64,000 nucleotides of DNA from JACTMZ01 sp044359955 (GTDB lineage: Bacteria; Verrucomicrobiota; Verrucomicrobiia; Chthoniobacterales; JACTMZ01): assembly GCA_044359955.1 (NCBI GenBank), contig JBIKLF010000002.1:219864-283863 (forward strand), given 5' to 3'. The notes under the pieces were generated by a model. It did no database searches, was not told the DNA's origin, and saw only the letters and a program-made list of their open reading frames with translations. Of the stretch, positions 1 through 7,174 are shown one piece after another. The translations under genes and the position numbers were made by a program. Each line of letters opens with the position of its first letter. The stretch's first letter is position 1.

Positions 1-1
1 G

Positions 2-454
2 AGTGGCGCGGAGTCGTGCCTCGGCCGGAGCATCTTTTGGTGGTTGGGACAAAGGATGCGTGGAAATATCAATCGCCTGCTGCCGCTGGTCCATCTGCCC
101 GACGGAGCATGGCGCAAATCATCGCCGACCAAATGGGAGTGGGTGAGGGGATGCAACTTTTCCGTCGAGACCAAGCAGATCTGGCGTGTCGGCGGTTTCG
201 AGGAGAATTTGTTCGGTTGGGGCCCGGATGACTCGGACATTGCGGTGCGCATGATCAACGCCGGCGTGCATGTCAAAAGTCTGCGCTTTGCTGCTCCGGT
301 GCTCCACTTATGGCACAAAGAAGAAAGCCGTGTGACGTTGGAGCAGAACCTCGCTTACTTGCACTCGGCTTTGGCTGAAAAGCGGACGCGCGCCTCGGCC
401 GGATTCTCCGATGAGGAAATCGCCGCGCGTTTAAGCGCGGCTTGCGCCAACTGA
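2..454 (+). CDS. Glycosyltransferase, C-terminal part (cut by the window edge)
   Basis: The frame is open to the left edge, so the start and the nucleotide-binding half lie outside the window. The visible part carries WVRGCNFS, then VGGFEENLFGWGPDD and DIAVRM, the pattern of the C-terminal galactosyltransferase-type segment (Glyco_transf_7C) of family 2 glycosyltransferases, in which the acidic pair and the preceding Gly/Trp line the acceptor and metal site. It would transfer a sugar from a nucleotide-sugar donor at the cytoplasmic face of the membrane. It converges with the glycosyltransferase on the opposite strand, whose stop lies two bases away. The family is clear, the substrate is unknown. 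Confidence 0.72.
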   Translation, partial: SGAESCLGRSIFWWLGQRMRGNINRLLPLVHLPDGAWRKSSPTKWEWVRGCNFSVETKQIWRVGGFEENLFGWGPDDSDIAVRMINAGVHVKSLRFAAPVLHLWHKEESRVTLEQNLAYLHSALAEKRTRASAGFSDEEIAARLSAACAN

Positions 455-455
455 T

Positions 456-1232
456 TCAGCGCGGCGAGTTTTCGGCCCGCTCATGCTCGTATAAACGGCT
501 GTAGCGCACCAACGTGCTGAACGCTGTCGCTTTTGCGATGTAGTAGCCTGGGAAACCATCCAGAAATCCCAAGCGCAGAATGTAGGCTCTGAAAAACCGC
601 CACCACGGGCGAATCAGACAATCAGTCCACGACCAGCGGTTGCCCGCGGCCAGCTGCCTCTCGAGAAAATAATCGCTGAAGACCCCGATCTTGGCCGTGT
701 AGCTGTTCAAGGTCGGATGCGAGTAATGGTGCAAGTCGCCCGTGAGACGCTTGGCCTCGCCGTCCAACTCGATCTTGTCGTGCTCCGGTGAACCAGACCA
801 CTGTCCTTTGCCCCGCCGGAAAAGCCGGAGACTTAGGTCGGGATACCAATCGCCATGGGTGATCCACCTTCCGAGAAACCAGACTTTGCGGGGAAATATC
901 GCGCCGTTGAATCGTCGGTGCTCGCCTTGGAAAAAGTTAGAAATGTCCGTCCGCAATTGCTGCGACACTTCTTCATCCGCATCCAAGGCCAGCACCCATT
1001 CACTGGTCGTCTGTGCCAGGGCGAATCTTTTCTGGTCGCGGTAACCTTCCCATGGATGCTCGATGACTTTCGCTCCAAAACCTCGCGCCACCTCGGCTGT
1101 GTTGTCCTCGCAATCATTGATCACCACCACGATTTCCCCGACCCAACCTGCGACGCTGCCCAGACTGCGCGGCAGATTGCGCCCTTCATTCCTCGCCGTC
1201 ATCGACACGCTGATGGGCAACCGATCGGTCAT
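456..1232 (-). CDS. Family 2 glycosyltransferase, WaaE/KdtX-like
   Basis: A 258-residue cytoplasmic glycosyltransferase. The N-terminus has the GT-A opening ISVSMTARNEGRNL, followed by VVVINDCEDNT and then ALDADEEVS, the DxD-type metal and nucleotide-sugar motif. The tail GDWYPDLSLRLFRRGKG and the later HYSH and aromatic-rich YIAKATAFSTLVRYS resemble LPS inner-core glucosyltransferases of the WaaE/KdtX group. I chose the ATG at 1232; a TTG 12 codons upstream would overlap the end of the upstream gene by four bases. It is the downstream partner of the GT4 gene at 1265-2380 and both point away from the ABC exporter region, so a lipid-linked glycan role is likely. Confidence 0.8.
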   Translation of the reverse strand: MTDRLPISVSMTARNEGRNLPRSLGSVAGWVGEIVVVINDCEDNTAEVARGFGAKVIEHPWEGYRDQKRFALAQTTSEWVLALDADEEVSQQLRTDISNFFQGEHRRFNGAIFPRKVWFLGRWITHGDWYPDLSLRLFRRGKGQWSGSPEHDKIELDGEAKRLTGDLHHYSHPTLNSYTAKIGVFSDYFLERQLAAGNRWSWTDCLIRPWWRFFRAYILRLGFLDGFPGYYIAKATAFSTLVRYSRLYEHERAENSPR

Positions 1233-1264
1233 CTTTGCTGATGATGTGAGGGTCGGGTGAAAAG

Positions 1265-2380
1265 TCAATCAGCGGAGGCTCTTCGATCGAACATACGGCG
1301 ATAGAGATCCTCATGCTCCGCGGCGACGTCCGACCAGGTGCGAGAAGCCAGGGGTGTGAATGTTTGGCCGGCCACTTCGGCGCAGGCGCGGGCCCAGTCG
1401 GCTACGGGCGCACCGACGGGCAAAATACGAAGACCATCAGAGCGAAGGTGGTCGGCAGCACCGCATTGGTCGGAAAAAACCACCGGGACTCCGCAGGTGA
1501 GGGCTTCGGACATGACCATGCCGAAAGGTTCGTCGGTCGCGGGGTGAACCAAGACGTCGATCCGGCCGAAGAAATCTTGCGGGTCGGTGCGCCCGAGAAA
1601 TTGGACGGCAGGTTCTGATGACGGACGAGCGGGCCGCTCGTCCCTACCCAAGGCGAGCGCTTGCGAAACCAAGTTGCCGGGCAAGGACTCAGGAGGACAA
1701 CCGGCAATGAGCATGGTCCAGTTGGGATCGGCGCGGCGAAGGCTGCGAAAAACTTCCAGAGCTTTGGGCAGCCCCTTTCGTTTCCAGTCGCGGCCCATGA
1801 AACCCAGCACGCGTGGTTTCCGGGCGGGGTCTTTGACCACCGGTTGCAAATACGTGTAAGCGGGGGTGATGACCTTGGTGATCTTTTGCGCGAGGTGCGG
1901 ATATTCCCGGAGGGCAATGTCCTGCACGCGCTGCGCGCAGGAAACGAGAGCTTTGAGATTCGGGCCGTGAAACTTTTGCTTTTCGATCGCGAGATTTTTG
2001 CGAGCGCTAAAGTCGAGGAATTTCCAAGGCTTCAAACGCAGCCCGTAAGCCGTGCAGGGTCCATGCTCGGTGGTGACATCCTGCTCGATGGTGTTCTCGT
2101 GGGAATGAACCATATCGAAGCGCCCGCGGTTCACCGGATCGGAAAAAAATTCCGTGACCGCATCGCGGAAGACGTAGCGGTCGTGCCAGCCACGCTTGGC
2201 GGGCTTCGGTTGCAATTGGATGACTTCCACGCCACTCGCGGCCGCCGATGCCTCATCGACCGATCGGCACAAGGCCGTGACTTCATGACCGCGCTTGACC
2301 ATCTCGCGCGCCGTCTCGAACACGTAGCGCTCCATCCCGCCAAGCGGCCCGAACGGACGGACGATGTAGAGAATCCTCAT
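1265..2380 (-). CDS. Family 4 glycosyltransferase with in-frame repeat insertion
   Basis: A GT-B glycosyltransferase of about 371 residues. It starts MRILYIVRPFGPLGGMERYV, the usual GT4 N-terminal glycine loop, and the C-terminal half carries VQFLGRTDPQDFF and DEPFGMVMSEALTCGVPVV, the donor-binding EX7E region of WaaG/RfaG-type enzymes. The open frame runs further upstream through a dispersed palindrome, so the ATG at 2380 is the sensible start. Between the Rossmann segment LIAGCPPES and VQFLGRTD lies a short stretch reading GRDERPARPSSEP that is encoded by a dispersed palindromic repeat (1623-1643), so the gene seems to have tolerated an in-frame insertion in a loop. Confidence 0.82.
   Translation of the reverse strand: MRILYIVRPFGPLGGMERYVFETAREMVKRGHEVTALCRSVDEASAAASGVEVIQLQPKPAKRGWHDRYVFRDAVTEFFSDPVNRGRFDMVHSHENTIEQDVTTEHGPCTAYGLRLKPWKFLDFSARKNLAIEKQKFHGPNLKALVSCAQRVQDIALREYPHLAQKITKVITPAYTYLQPVVKDPARKPRVLGFMGRDWKRKGLPKALEVFRSLRRADPNWTMLIAGCPPESLPGNLVSQALALGRDERPARPSSEPAVQFLGRTDPQDFFGRIDVLVHPATDEPFGMVMSEALTCGVPVVFSDQCGAADHLRSDGLRILPVGAPVADWARACAEVAGQTFTPLASRTWSDVAAEHEDLYRRMFDRRASAD
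1623..1643. repeat. Dispersed palindrome inside the GT4 gene
   Basis: GGACGAGCG, three bases, then its perfect complement, followed by CTACC. The same 21-bp palindrome, including the trailing CTACC, recurs at 18840-18860 between genes, and a relative with GGACGCGCG arms sits at 18805-18825. Inside the glycosyltransferase it is translated in frame and adds a short Arg/Pro/Ser-rich loop. Confidence 0.8.
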
Positions 2381-2471
2381 GGCGGCAAAACACCTTATAC
2401 CAACGTCCTTTTGCTTTTCGACTCCCGAGTAACTCAAGTTATGGAGGACCCGCCAGCTTGTGGTTCGGGCA

Positions 2472-2532
2472 GGGGGCACGGGCGTCCCGCCCGTGTGGTC
2501 TGTCGGAAAACGGGCGGGACGCCCGTTCCCCC
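2472..2532. repeat. Long inverted repeat of the GGGACGCCCG type
   Basis: Two 22-base arms (left GGGGGCACGGGCGTCCCGCC..., right its complement with one mismatch) flank a 17-base loop, giving a potential very stable hairpin. Both strands of such elements translate to GTGVPP- or GRDARSP-like strings. It lies just upstream of the GT4 start. A diverged half-length relative is at about 18737-18762. The rest of 2381-2755 shows no convincing gene. Confidence 0.8.
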
Positions 2533-2755
2533 TGGGCTTTACCGCCCCAGTTACTCCCAGCACACACCCGCCAATGCGCGGGTTCAGAGACTATGGATCG
2601 AGTGGTAGGGCTGGGCCTCCGGACCAGCCGCGTCGAATCCCAGAGCATGTTCGCGGTCGGCCCAACCGGAACGCGGCGAAGATGGCCCCTAGGCAAAGGT
2701 CCGACCCTAAACCGGGGCCGAAGGACAAAGTCCCAAGGCGATGGGCCCTTGGTAT

Positions 2756-2928
2756 AACTGTTTGGCGAGCGTCTCTGCGCACCAGCGGAGGAAAGGATGC
2801 GACGGTGGGGAACACCGCCGCTGCACCTCCAGACGACATTGTCGCGGCGGCAGCCTGTCCGCCGTGTGCGGATCCTCGCCGTCGGTGCCCTGCTTGAATC
2901 CGCGCCCGTTTTGAATTTTCACGGCTAA
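2756..2928. repeat. 173-bp dispersed repeat, copy 1
   Basis: Begins AACTGTTTGG and ends near GCTAAG; copy 2 is at 6943-7115 in the same orientation with roughly 90 percent identity by eye. The two copies differ by small indels that put the same peptide (HPFLRWCAETL) in different frames, so the repeat is not conserved as a protein. Each copy lies close to a palindrome of the ACACNNGGACATTT family (2973-3004, and 6340-6708 for copy 2), so the repeat and the palindrome may have moved together. Confidence 0.8.
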
Positions 2929-2972
2929 GAGCGCGGATCAGATGTTCCGTCCGCCCGGGGTGTGGTTCAGGC

Positions 2973-3004
2973 ACACTTGGACATTTGGCAAAATGTCCAA
3001 GTGT
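2973..3004. promoter_or_regulatory. Solo palindrome, family A (matches ArsR regulator at 6390)
   Basis: Perfect 14-base arms ACACTTGGACATTT around the spacer GGCA. It has the same core as the two palindromes that bracket the regulator gene at 6390-6677. It starts 12 bases beyond the stop codon of the ABC exporter gene (3017), so it could be an operator, a roadblock terminator or an RNA hairpin in that 3-prime untranslated region. No T-tract follows on either strand. Confidence 0.75.
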
Positions 3005-3016
3005 TGTTCCGGGGTC

Positions 3017-4834
3017 TTACGAGGCAATAGCTGTGGGCTCATGGTGAAATTGCATTTCGTAAAGGCTGCGGTAGGTGGGGGATTTCTCGAGTAGTTCGGC
3101 GTGCGTGCCGGTGTCGATGATGCGGCCTTGGCTCATCACGACGATCATGTCGGAGGAGAGGACAGTCGACAGCCGATGGGCGATGGCGACGACAGTTTTG
3201 CCGGCGGAGAGTTTTTCCAGGGCGGACTGGATCATGCGCTCGCTCTCGGAATCGAGGGCGGAGGTGGCTTCGTCGAGGAGGAGGACGGGGGCGTTCTTCA
3301 ACAGGGCGCGGGCGATGGCGAGGCGTTGTTGTTGTCCGCCGGAAAGTTTGCAGCCTTTGTCGCCGACGATGGATTCGTAGCCTTGCGGTTGGGCCAGAAT
3401 AAAATCGTGGGCATAGGCCTGGCGGGCGGCTTCTTCAACTTCATTCTGGGTGGCTTCGGGGCGGCCGAAGCGGATGTTGTTCAGGATGGTGTCGTGGAAG
3501 AGGAAGGTATCTTGGGTGACGATGCCGACCTGCTCGCGCAGGGAGTCGAGGGTGATGCTGCGCAGGTCGAGCCCGTCGAGGAGAATGGCGCCGCTCTGCG
3601 GATCGTAAAACCGGAGGATGAGGGAAAGCATGGTGCTCTTGCCGGCTCCGCTGGCTCCGACCAGGGCAACGCGTTGGCCGGGGGCGATGCGCAGGGAGAT
3701 GTCCTCCAGCGCGGTGATTTCAGGGCCGTAGGAAAAGTTGACGTGCTCGAAGGTAATCTCACCGCGGCAGGAGGTGATCGTGGTGGCGTCGGGCGCATCC
3801 TTGATGTCGCGCGGTTCGCGCATGAGTTCGAAAATATTTGTCGTGGCGGCGAGGCAGCGCTGGAGCATGAGGTGAATGCGGCTGAGGGATTTTACCGGCT
3901 CGTAAAGCAGGAAGATGCCGGCCATGAGGGCGAGGAATTTGGCCGCGGTGAGTCCGGCGGCAAAGACGTAGAAGAGAGCCAGGCCGACGCCGAAGGCGGC
4001 CACCACTTCGACCAGCGGGGTGGTGATTTCCGTGTTTTTGAGCACGCGCATCGAGTTGCGGAACTGATTCATGACCGCATTGTCGAAGAGCTGCATCATG
4101 AACCTCTCGCGGCCGAAGGATTTGATCACGCGGATGCCGGAGAAGGATTCCTGCAGGATGACGTTCATTTCGCCGGCCAGCTCCTGCTCGGCGCGTCCCG
4201 CTTTGCGCACTTTGCGCCCATACATGGCCACCGGCACAATGCAGATGGGGAAGAGGACAAGGGCCACGAGGCTGAATTTCCAGTCGATCCACATGACCGC
4301 CGCGATGCCGGCAATCAAGGCAATGGGCTGTTTGAAGAGGTTGACGCTGATCTGCGAGAGGGTGCTTTGGGCCACACCGGTATCGCTGAGGATGCGCGAC
4401 ATGAGGCGGCCGGTCTGGGCTTTGTCAAAGAAGCCCTGGCTTTGATTGACGATGCTGGCGAAGAGTTTGCTACGGATGTCGTTGAGCACGCGAAGACTGA
4501 CCCACGACATTTCGTAAGCGTTGAGGTAGGAGAAGAAGCCGCGCAGAATCATGACGAGCGGCACGAGCAGGCAGACCCAGAGGACCGCCTCGAGCCCCGG
4601 GCCCGTGCTGGAGGTGGCAGCTTCGGCAATCTTTTGCTGGTCCGCGCCTCCGGGGAAAATGCGATCGCCGACAAGCTTGACGATCAAGGGAATCGAACCG
4701 TTGACCAAAGCAAAGAGGACGCCCATTCCGACACCGAGGAAGAAGCGACCTTTGTAAGGCCTAATGTAAGAAAGCAGCTCGGCGTAAGGCTGCCAGTGGC
4801 TGCGGAAGCCGGACGGTTCGGGCGAGTGGGGCAT
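3017..4834 (-). CDS. MsbA-like lipid/glycan exporting ABC transporter
   Basis: A fused membrane-ATPase half transporter of 605 residues acting as a homodimer in the inner membrane. About six membrane helices occupy the first 330 residues, starting after YAELLSYIRPYKGRFFLGVG. The nucleotide-binding domain has Walker A GASGAGKST, the signature LSGGQQQRLAIARAL, Walker B VLLLDEATSALD and the switch histidine in VVAIAHRLSTV. This layout is that of MsbA and related lipid A, O-antigen or glycolipid flippases. I take the ATG at 4834; the frame continues upstream to 5011 but that part lacks family resemblance. An IS630 element sits directly upstream and may have displaced its promoter. Confidence 0.88.
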   Translation of the reverse strand: MPHSPEPSGFRSHWQPYAELLSYIRPYKGRFFLGVGMGVLFALVNGSIPLIVKLVGDRIFPGGADQQKIAEAATSSTGPGLEAVLWVCLLVPLVMILRGFFSYLNAYEMSWVSLRVLNDIRSKLFASIVNQSQGFFDKAQTGRLMSRILSDTGVAQSTLSQISVNLFKQPIALIAGIAAVMWIDWKFSLVALVLFPICIVPVAMYGRKVRKAGRAEQELAGEMNVILQESFSGIRVIKSFGRERFMMQLFDNAVMNQFRNSMRVLKNTEITTPLVEVVAAFGVGLALFYVFAAGLTAAKFLALMAGIFLLYEPVKSLSRIHLMLQRCLAATTNIFELMREPRDIKDAPDATTITSCRGEITFEHVNFSYGPEITALEDISLRIAPGQRVALVGASGAGKSTMLSLILRFYDPQSGAILLDGLDLRSITLDSLREQVGIVTQDTFLFHDTILNNIRFGRPEATQNEVEEAARQAYAHDFILAQPQGYESIVGDKGCKLSGGQQQRLAIARALLKNAPVLLLDEATSALDSESERMIQSALEKLSAGKTVVAIAHRLSTVLSSDMIVVMSQGRIIDTGTHAELLEKSPTYRSLYEMQFHHEPTAIAS

Positions 4835-5079
4835 TTGATGGGGCGTGCGTGATGGCGAGGCTGAAGGTGTAGTATCTCCAAGCCTCGACACCGAGGCAAT
4901 AGCCGTAGCGAGCACGACCCTCCCGGCGAATTGACTCAAATGAAAAGACACCGGGCGGGTGTCTGGGATGGGGTACAAAAAGATACGTTGCCTCAATGAA
5001 AAAGACACCATGGCCGGATGTCTTTATACTTAGCGTCATAAGTAATTGCGCATTGTGATCTGGCCGTTAGGCTGGCGGG

Positions 5080-5604
5080 ATGAAAGCTCTACGCATCTCC
5101 GACGCCGAATCCATGATCCCCGCTCTTCATGATGAAATCCGCCGCTGCGACAAGAGTCGCTATGACCATCGCCTGCATGGGGTTTTACTTGTGGCCCAAG
5201 GCCTGAGTTGTCCGCAGGTGGCAGCCATGCTCGGTGATGCTCCGAGAACCGTGGAGAATTGGGTCCGGCGTTTTGAAGACGACGGGTTCGCCGGCCTGGC
5301 CGAGGGTGATCGTCCGGGAAGGCCCAGGCGGCTTGATGAAAAACAAATGGCCGTGATCGGATCTGCCCTGCGCAAGAGTCCCAAGCAAGCCGGGGTCGGC
5401 GATGAGGGTGTCTGGGATGGCAAGACGCTTTCCAGCTTTGTGATGAAACGCTTCGGCGTGGATCTCCAAGTGCGGCAATGCCAAAGGCTCTTCCGTCAAC
5501 TCGGCTTTCGCCGGCGAAAGCCGAGGCCTCTGCTGGCCCATGCCGATCCCGAGGCCCAGAGGGCATATAAAAAAACTGCGAAGGCTGGCGCGCGCAGGCT
5601 ATGA
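5080..5604 (+). CDS. IS630 transposase, N-terminal frame
   Basis: A 174-residue product with the helix-turn-helix segments of IS630 transposases: GLSCPQVAAMLGDAPRTVENWVRR near residues 43-66, then the linker GLAEGDRPGRPRRLD and a second DNA-binding region around SSFVMKRFGVDLQVRQ. It binds the terminal repeats. The frame ends shortly after a run of seven A (5569-5575). Reading one base further on at that run joins it to the catalytic frame that overlaps from 5540, so a full transposase needs a one-base shift or slippage at the A tract. Confidence 0.85.
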   Translation: MKALRISDAESMIPALHDEIRRCDKSRYDHRLHGVLLVAQGLSCPQVAAMLGDAPRTVENWVRRFEDDGFAGLAEGDRPGRPRRLDEKQMAVIGSALRKSPKQAGVGDEGVWDGKTLSSFVMKRFGVDLQVRQCQRLFRQLGFRRRKPRPLLAHADPEAQRAYKKTAKAGARRL

Positions 5605-6121
5605 CCTCTGGGCTGTTGATGAAGTCCATTTCCAGCAGCACGGCTCCCGCGCCGTCATGTGGGTTCCCCCGGAAATGAAAGATCCTGTTGTTCTCCATCA
5701 TCCCACCCGCAAAAGCGTGGGATACTTCGGGGCGGTTCGCTTGCGTGACGGCAAGTTCTGCTTCTCCCGGGAGGAAGGCAAATTTGATGCGGTGACCACT
5801 TGGGCCTTCCTCCGGCGTCTGCACGCCGTCAGTTGCAGGTCCGGCCGTCGGGTGGCGCTCATTATCGACAATGCCAAGTATCACCACGCCTCCATGCACA
5901 AGGAATGGAGACGCACCAGAGAACCGGACTTTCGCCTCTTGTTCCTGCCGCCCTACAGCCCGGAACTCAACCCCATCGAGAGAGTGTGGAAACTGGTTCG
6001 TCGCCTGCGCCTGCACAACCGCTACTTCCCGGAACTGAGCAACATCATGGACACGGTCGAGGAGTTGTTTGGCCAGTGGACGAGAAAAGCCGCAGTTCTG
6101 CACAGGCTCTGCCAAGTTTAG
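5540..6121 (+). CDS. IS630 transposase, catalytic DDE frame
   Basis: Carries the DDE catalytic core: DLWAVDEVHFQQHGS with the first acidic residue, VALIIDNAKYHHA with the second, and the diagnostic LPPYSPELNPIERVWKLVR with the final glutamate. Sense codons begin before the overlap with the N-terminal frame, in phase +1 relative to it. The join at TAT AAA AAA (A) CTG suggests that a full-length protein is made by ribosomal or transcriptional slippage on A7, or that the element is a one-base frameshift mutant. The stop lies immediately before the right terminal repeat. Confidence 0.85.
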   Translation: MPIPRPRGHIKKLRRLARAGYDLWAVDEVHFQQHGSRAVMWVPPEMKDPVVLHHPTRKSVGYFGAVRLRDGKFCFSREEGKFDAVTTWAFLRRLHAVSCRSGRRVALIIDNAKYHHASMHKEWRRTREPDFRLLFLPPYSPELNPIERVWKLVRRLRLHNRYFPELSNIMDTVEELFGQWTRKAAVLHRLCQV

Positions 6122-6154
6122 CATGCGCATTTATTTATGGCGTCGTGTATAAAA

Positions 6155-6268
6155 ATGAGTCAAAAGAGTCGCCAGGAGATGTTGGAGCAGGCCCGGGAAC
6201 GCTATGGGCCTCGCCGGACCGTGCCGAAGGAAGCGTCACGGAAGCGCGGCGCGAGCCGGTTTTTTTAG
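6155..6268 (+). CDS. Small ORF or gene remnant beside the IS630 right end
   Basis: A 37-codon frame beginning MSQKSRQEMLEQARERYGPR and ending in a basic tail before TAG. The amphipathic, Arg/Glu-rich start resembles the N-terminus of integrase-type transposases, so I suspect the 5-prime scrap of another mobile element, but I do not recognise a family with certainty. Nothing else is visible between the insertion sequence and the palindrome at 6340. Confidence 0.25.
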   Translation: MSQKSRQEMLEQARERYGPRRTVPKEASRKRGASRFF

Positions 6269-6339
6269 CGAGCCCACCCGTTCCGGCCGTGATGTCTGGC
6301 CGTGACGCCCGGGACCTGGACACGGGCGAGACTGTTGCC

Positions 6340-6379
6340 AGCAACACAAGAACATTTGGCAAAATGTCCTTGTGTTGCT
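6340..6379. promoter_or_regulatory. Palindrome upstream of ArsR-type gene, family A
   Basis: Two 18-base arms, AGCAACACAAGAACATTT and its complement with one mismatch, around the spacer GGCA. The right arm ends 10 bases before the ATG at 6390, with the purine run GGGGG between them as the ribosome-binding site. That placement is what an autoregulatory operator would show. Confidence 0.78.
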
Positions 6380-6389
6380 ATACGGGGGA

Positions 6390-6677
6390 ATGGCTTCCAA
6401 CGACCGTGGCCGGGCCAGGATGACGGCTGCTCTGGGTAATCACCGCAGGATCGAAATTGTCCGCTTGCTGCGCGAGAAGCGCGTGCTCTGTATCGAAGAA
6501 GTTGCCGCGGCTTGCAAAATTGATATCTCCACCGCCAGCGAGCACGTGCGACGACTCCATGAAGCGGCCATGGTTAAGAAAAAGTCCAAAGGACGGCGGG
6601 TTCTTCTGAGCGTCACCAAGCGCGCCGGAACCTTGTTGCGCACCATCGATCTGCTGTGGGACGCACCACGTGAATGA
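6390..6677 (+). CDS. ArsR-type winged-helix regulator A
   Basis: A 95-residue protein made almost only of a winged helix-turn-helix. ALGNHRRIEIVRLLREKR is helix 1-2, CIEEVAAACKIDISTASEHV is the HTH with recognition helix around STASEHVRRLHEA, and KKSKGRRVLLSVT is the wing. It lacks the cysteine pairs of metal-sensing ArsR proteins, so a metal ligand is not indicated. A GTG at 6372 would extend it into the palindrome; the ATG with GGGGG before it is preferred. It is flanked by two family A palindromes (6340-6379 and 6677-6708), the second beginning on the last base of the stop codon. Its closest relative here is the regulator at 37457; a third is at 32462. Confidence 0.85.
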   Translation: MASNDRGRARMTAALGNHRRIEIVRLLREKRVLCIEEVAAACKIDISTASEHVRRLHEAAMVKKKSKGRRVLLSVTKRAGTLLRTIDLLWDAPRE

Positions 6678-6708
6678 CACATGGACATTTTGCCAAATGT
6701 CCATGTGT
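6677..6708. promoter_or_regulatory. Palindrome downstream of ArsR-type gene, family A
   Basis: Perfect 14-base arms ACACATGGACATTT around TGCC. It begins at the last base of the regulator stop codon. As RNA it would fold into a 14-bp stem with a four-base loop; as DNA it matches the core of the upstream site. There is no T-tract, so it is not an ordinary intrinsic terminator. Confidence 0.78.
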
Positions 6709-6942
6709 TGTGATGCCAACGTCACCTTGCTCTTAAATTTTTCCACTCGCCAATGAATGGTCGGCGGCCCGCTGGCCTCCGGTTCGTGAAGCCCTACGGC
6801 TTGGAGAGGCCAGGGGGCCCGACCGTGGGTCCAACATCGCTGAAGTCCAACAGGTTCGGACGATTGGTCGAAGCCGGAACGATGCAAAACGTTCTGCCCT
6901 TTCCGGCGCTGCCACAGAGGCGCACCTGGGCGAGAAATGACT

Positions 6943-7115
6943 AACTGTTTGGTGAGCGTCTCTGCGCACCAGCGGAGAAAAGGATGCGACGGTGGGGACA
7001 CTGCTGCTACACCTCCAGACGACATGGTCGCGGCAGCAGCCTGTCCGCCGTGTGCGGATCCTCGCCGTCGGTGCCCTGCTCGAATCCGCGCCCGTTTTGA
7101 ATTTTTACTGCTAAG
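6943..7115. repeat. 173-bp dispersed repeat, copy 2
   Basis: Second copy of the element at 2756-2928, same orientation. It lies between the regulator cassette at 6340-6708 and the 3-prime end of the GDP-fucose synthase gene. The stretch 6709-6942 before it shows no gene; it contains scraps resembling 2390-2600, which suggests that a larger segment was duplicated and then diverged. Confidence 0.78.
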
Positions 7116-7174
7116 TTGGAATTTCCCGGTGACGGAGAGAGGCGGTCGGCCGAGGTGCGGGGGCAAGCCGCCGG

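Larger units (their letters stand above)
5023..6153 (+). mobile_element. IS630-family insertion sequence
   Basis: About 1.13 kb bounded by imperfect 31-base inverted repeats: TTTATAC...GTCATAAGTAATTGCGCAT at 5023-5053 and its counterpart at 6123-6153, with most positions matching. It encodes an IS630-type transposase in two overlapping frames. TA dinucleotides lie at both ends, as expected for a family that inserts at TA, but the exact boundary base cannot be fixed by eye. It separates the ABC exporter gene from whatever lay upstream of it. Confidence 0.85.

Noticed and set aside
3101..4852. Very long open frame on the plus strand opposite the ABC transporter gene
   Set aside because: It is a mirror of a GC-rich gene: the minus strand has all ABC motifs and the plus-strand translation is low-complexity and without a known fold. 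The same applies to long antisense frames opposite fcl, alaS and the thioesterase fusion.
6390..6677. Metal-responsive ArsR/SmtB repressor with a resistance operon
   Set aside because: No cysteine or histidine metal-site motifs in the three proteins and no metal transport or arsenate reductase genes nearby.
6378..7166. Minus-strand open frame through regulator A and the 173-bp repeat
   Set aside because: It crosses two palindromes and a repeat whose other copy has frame-changing indels, so it is not a conserved protein.
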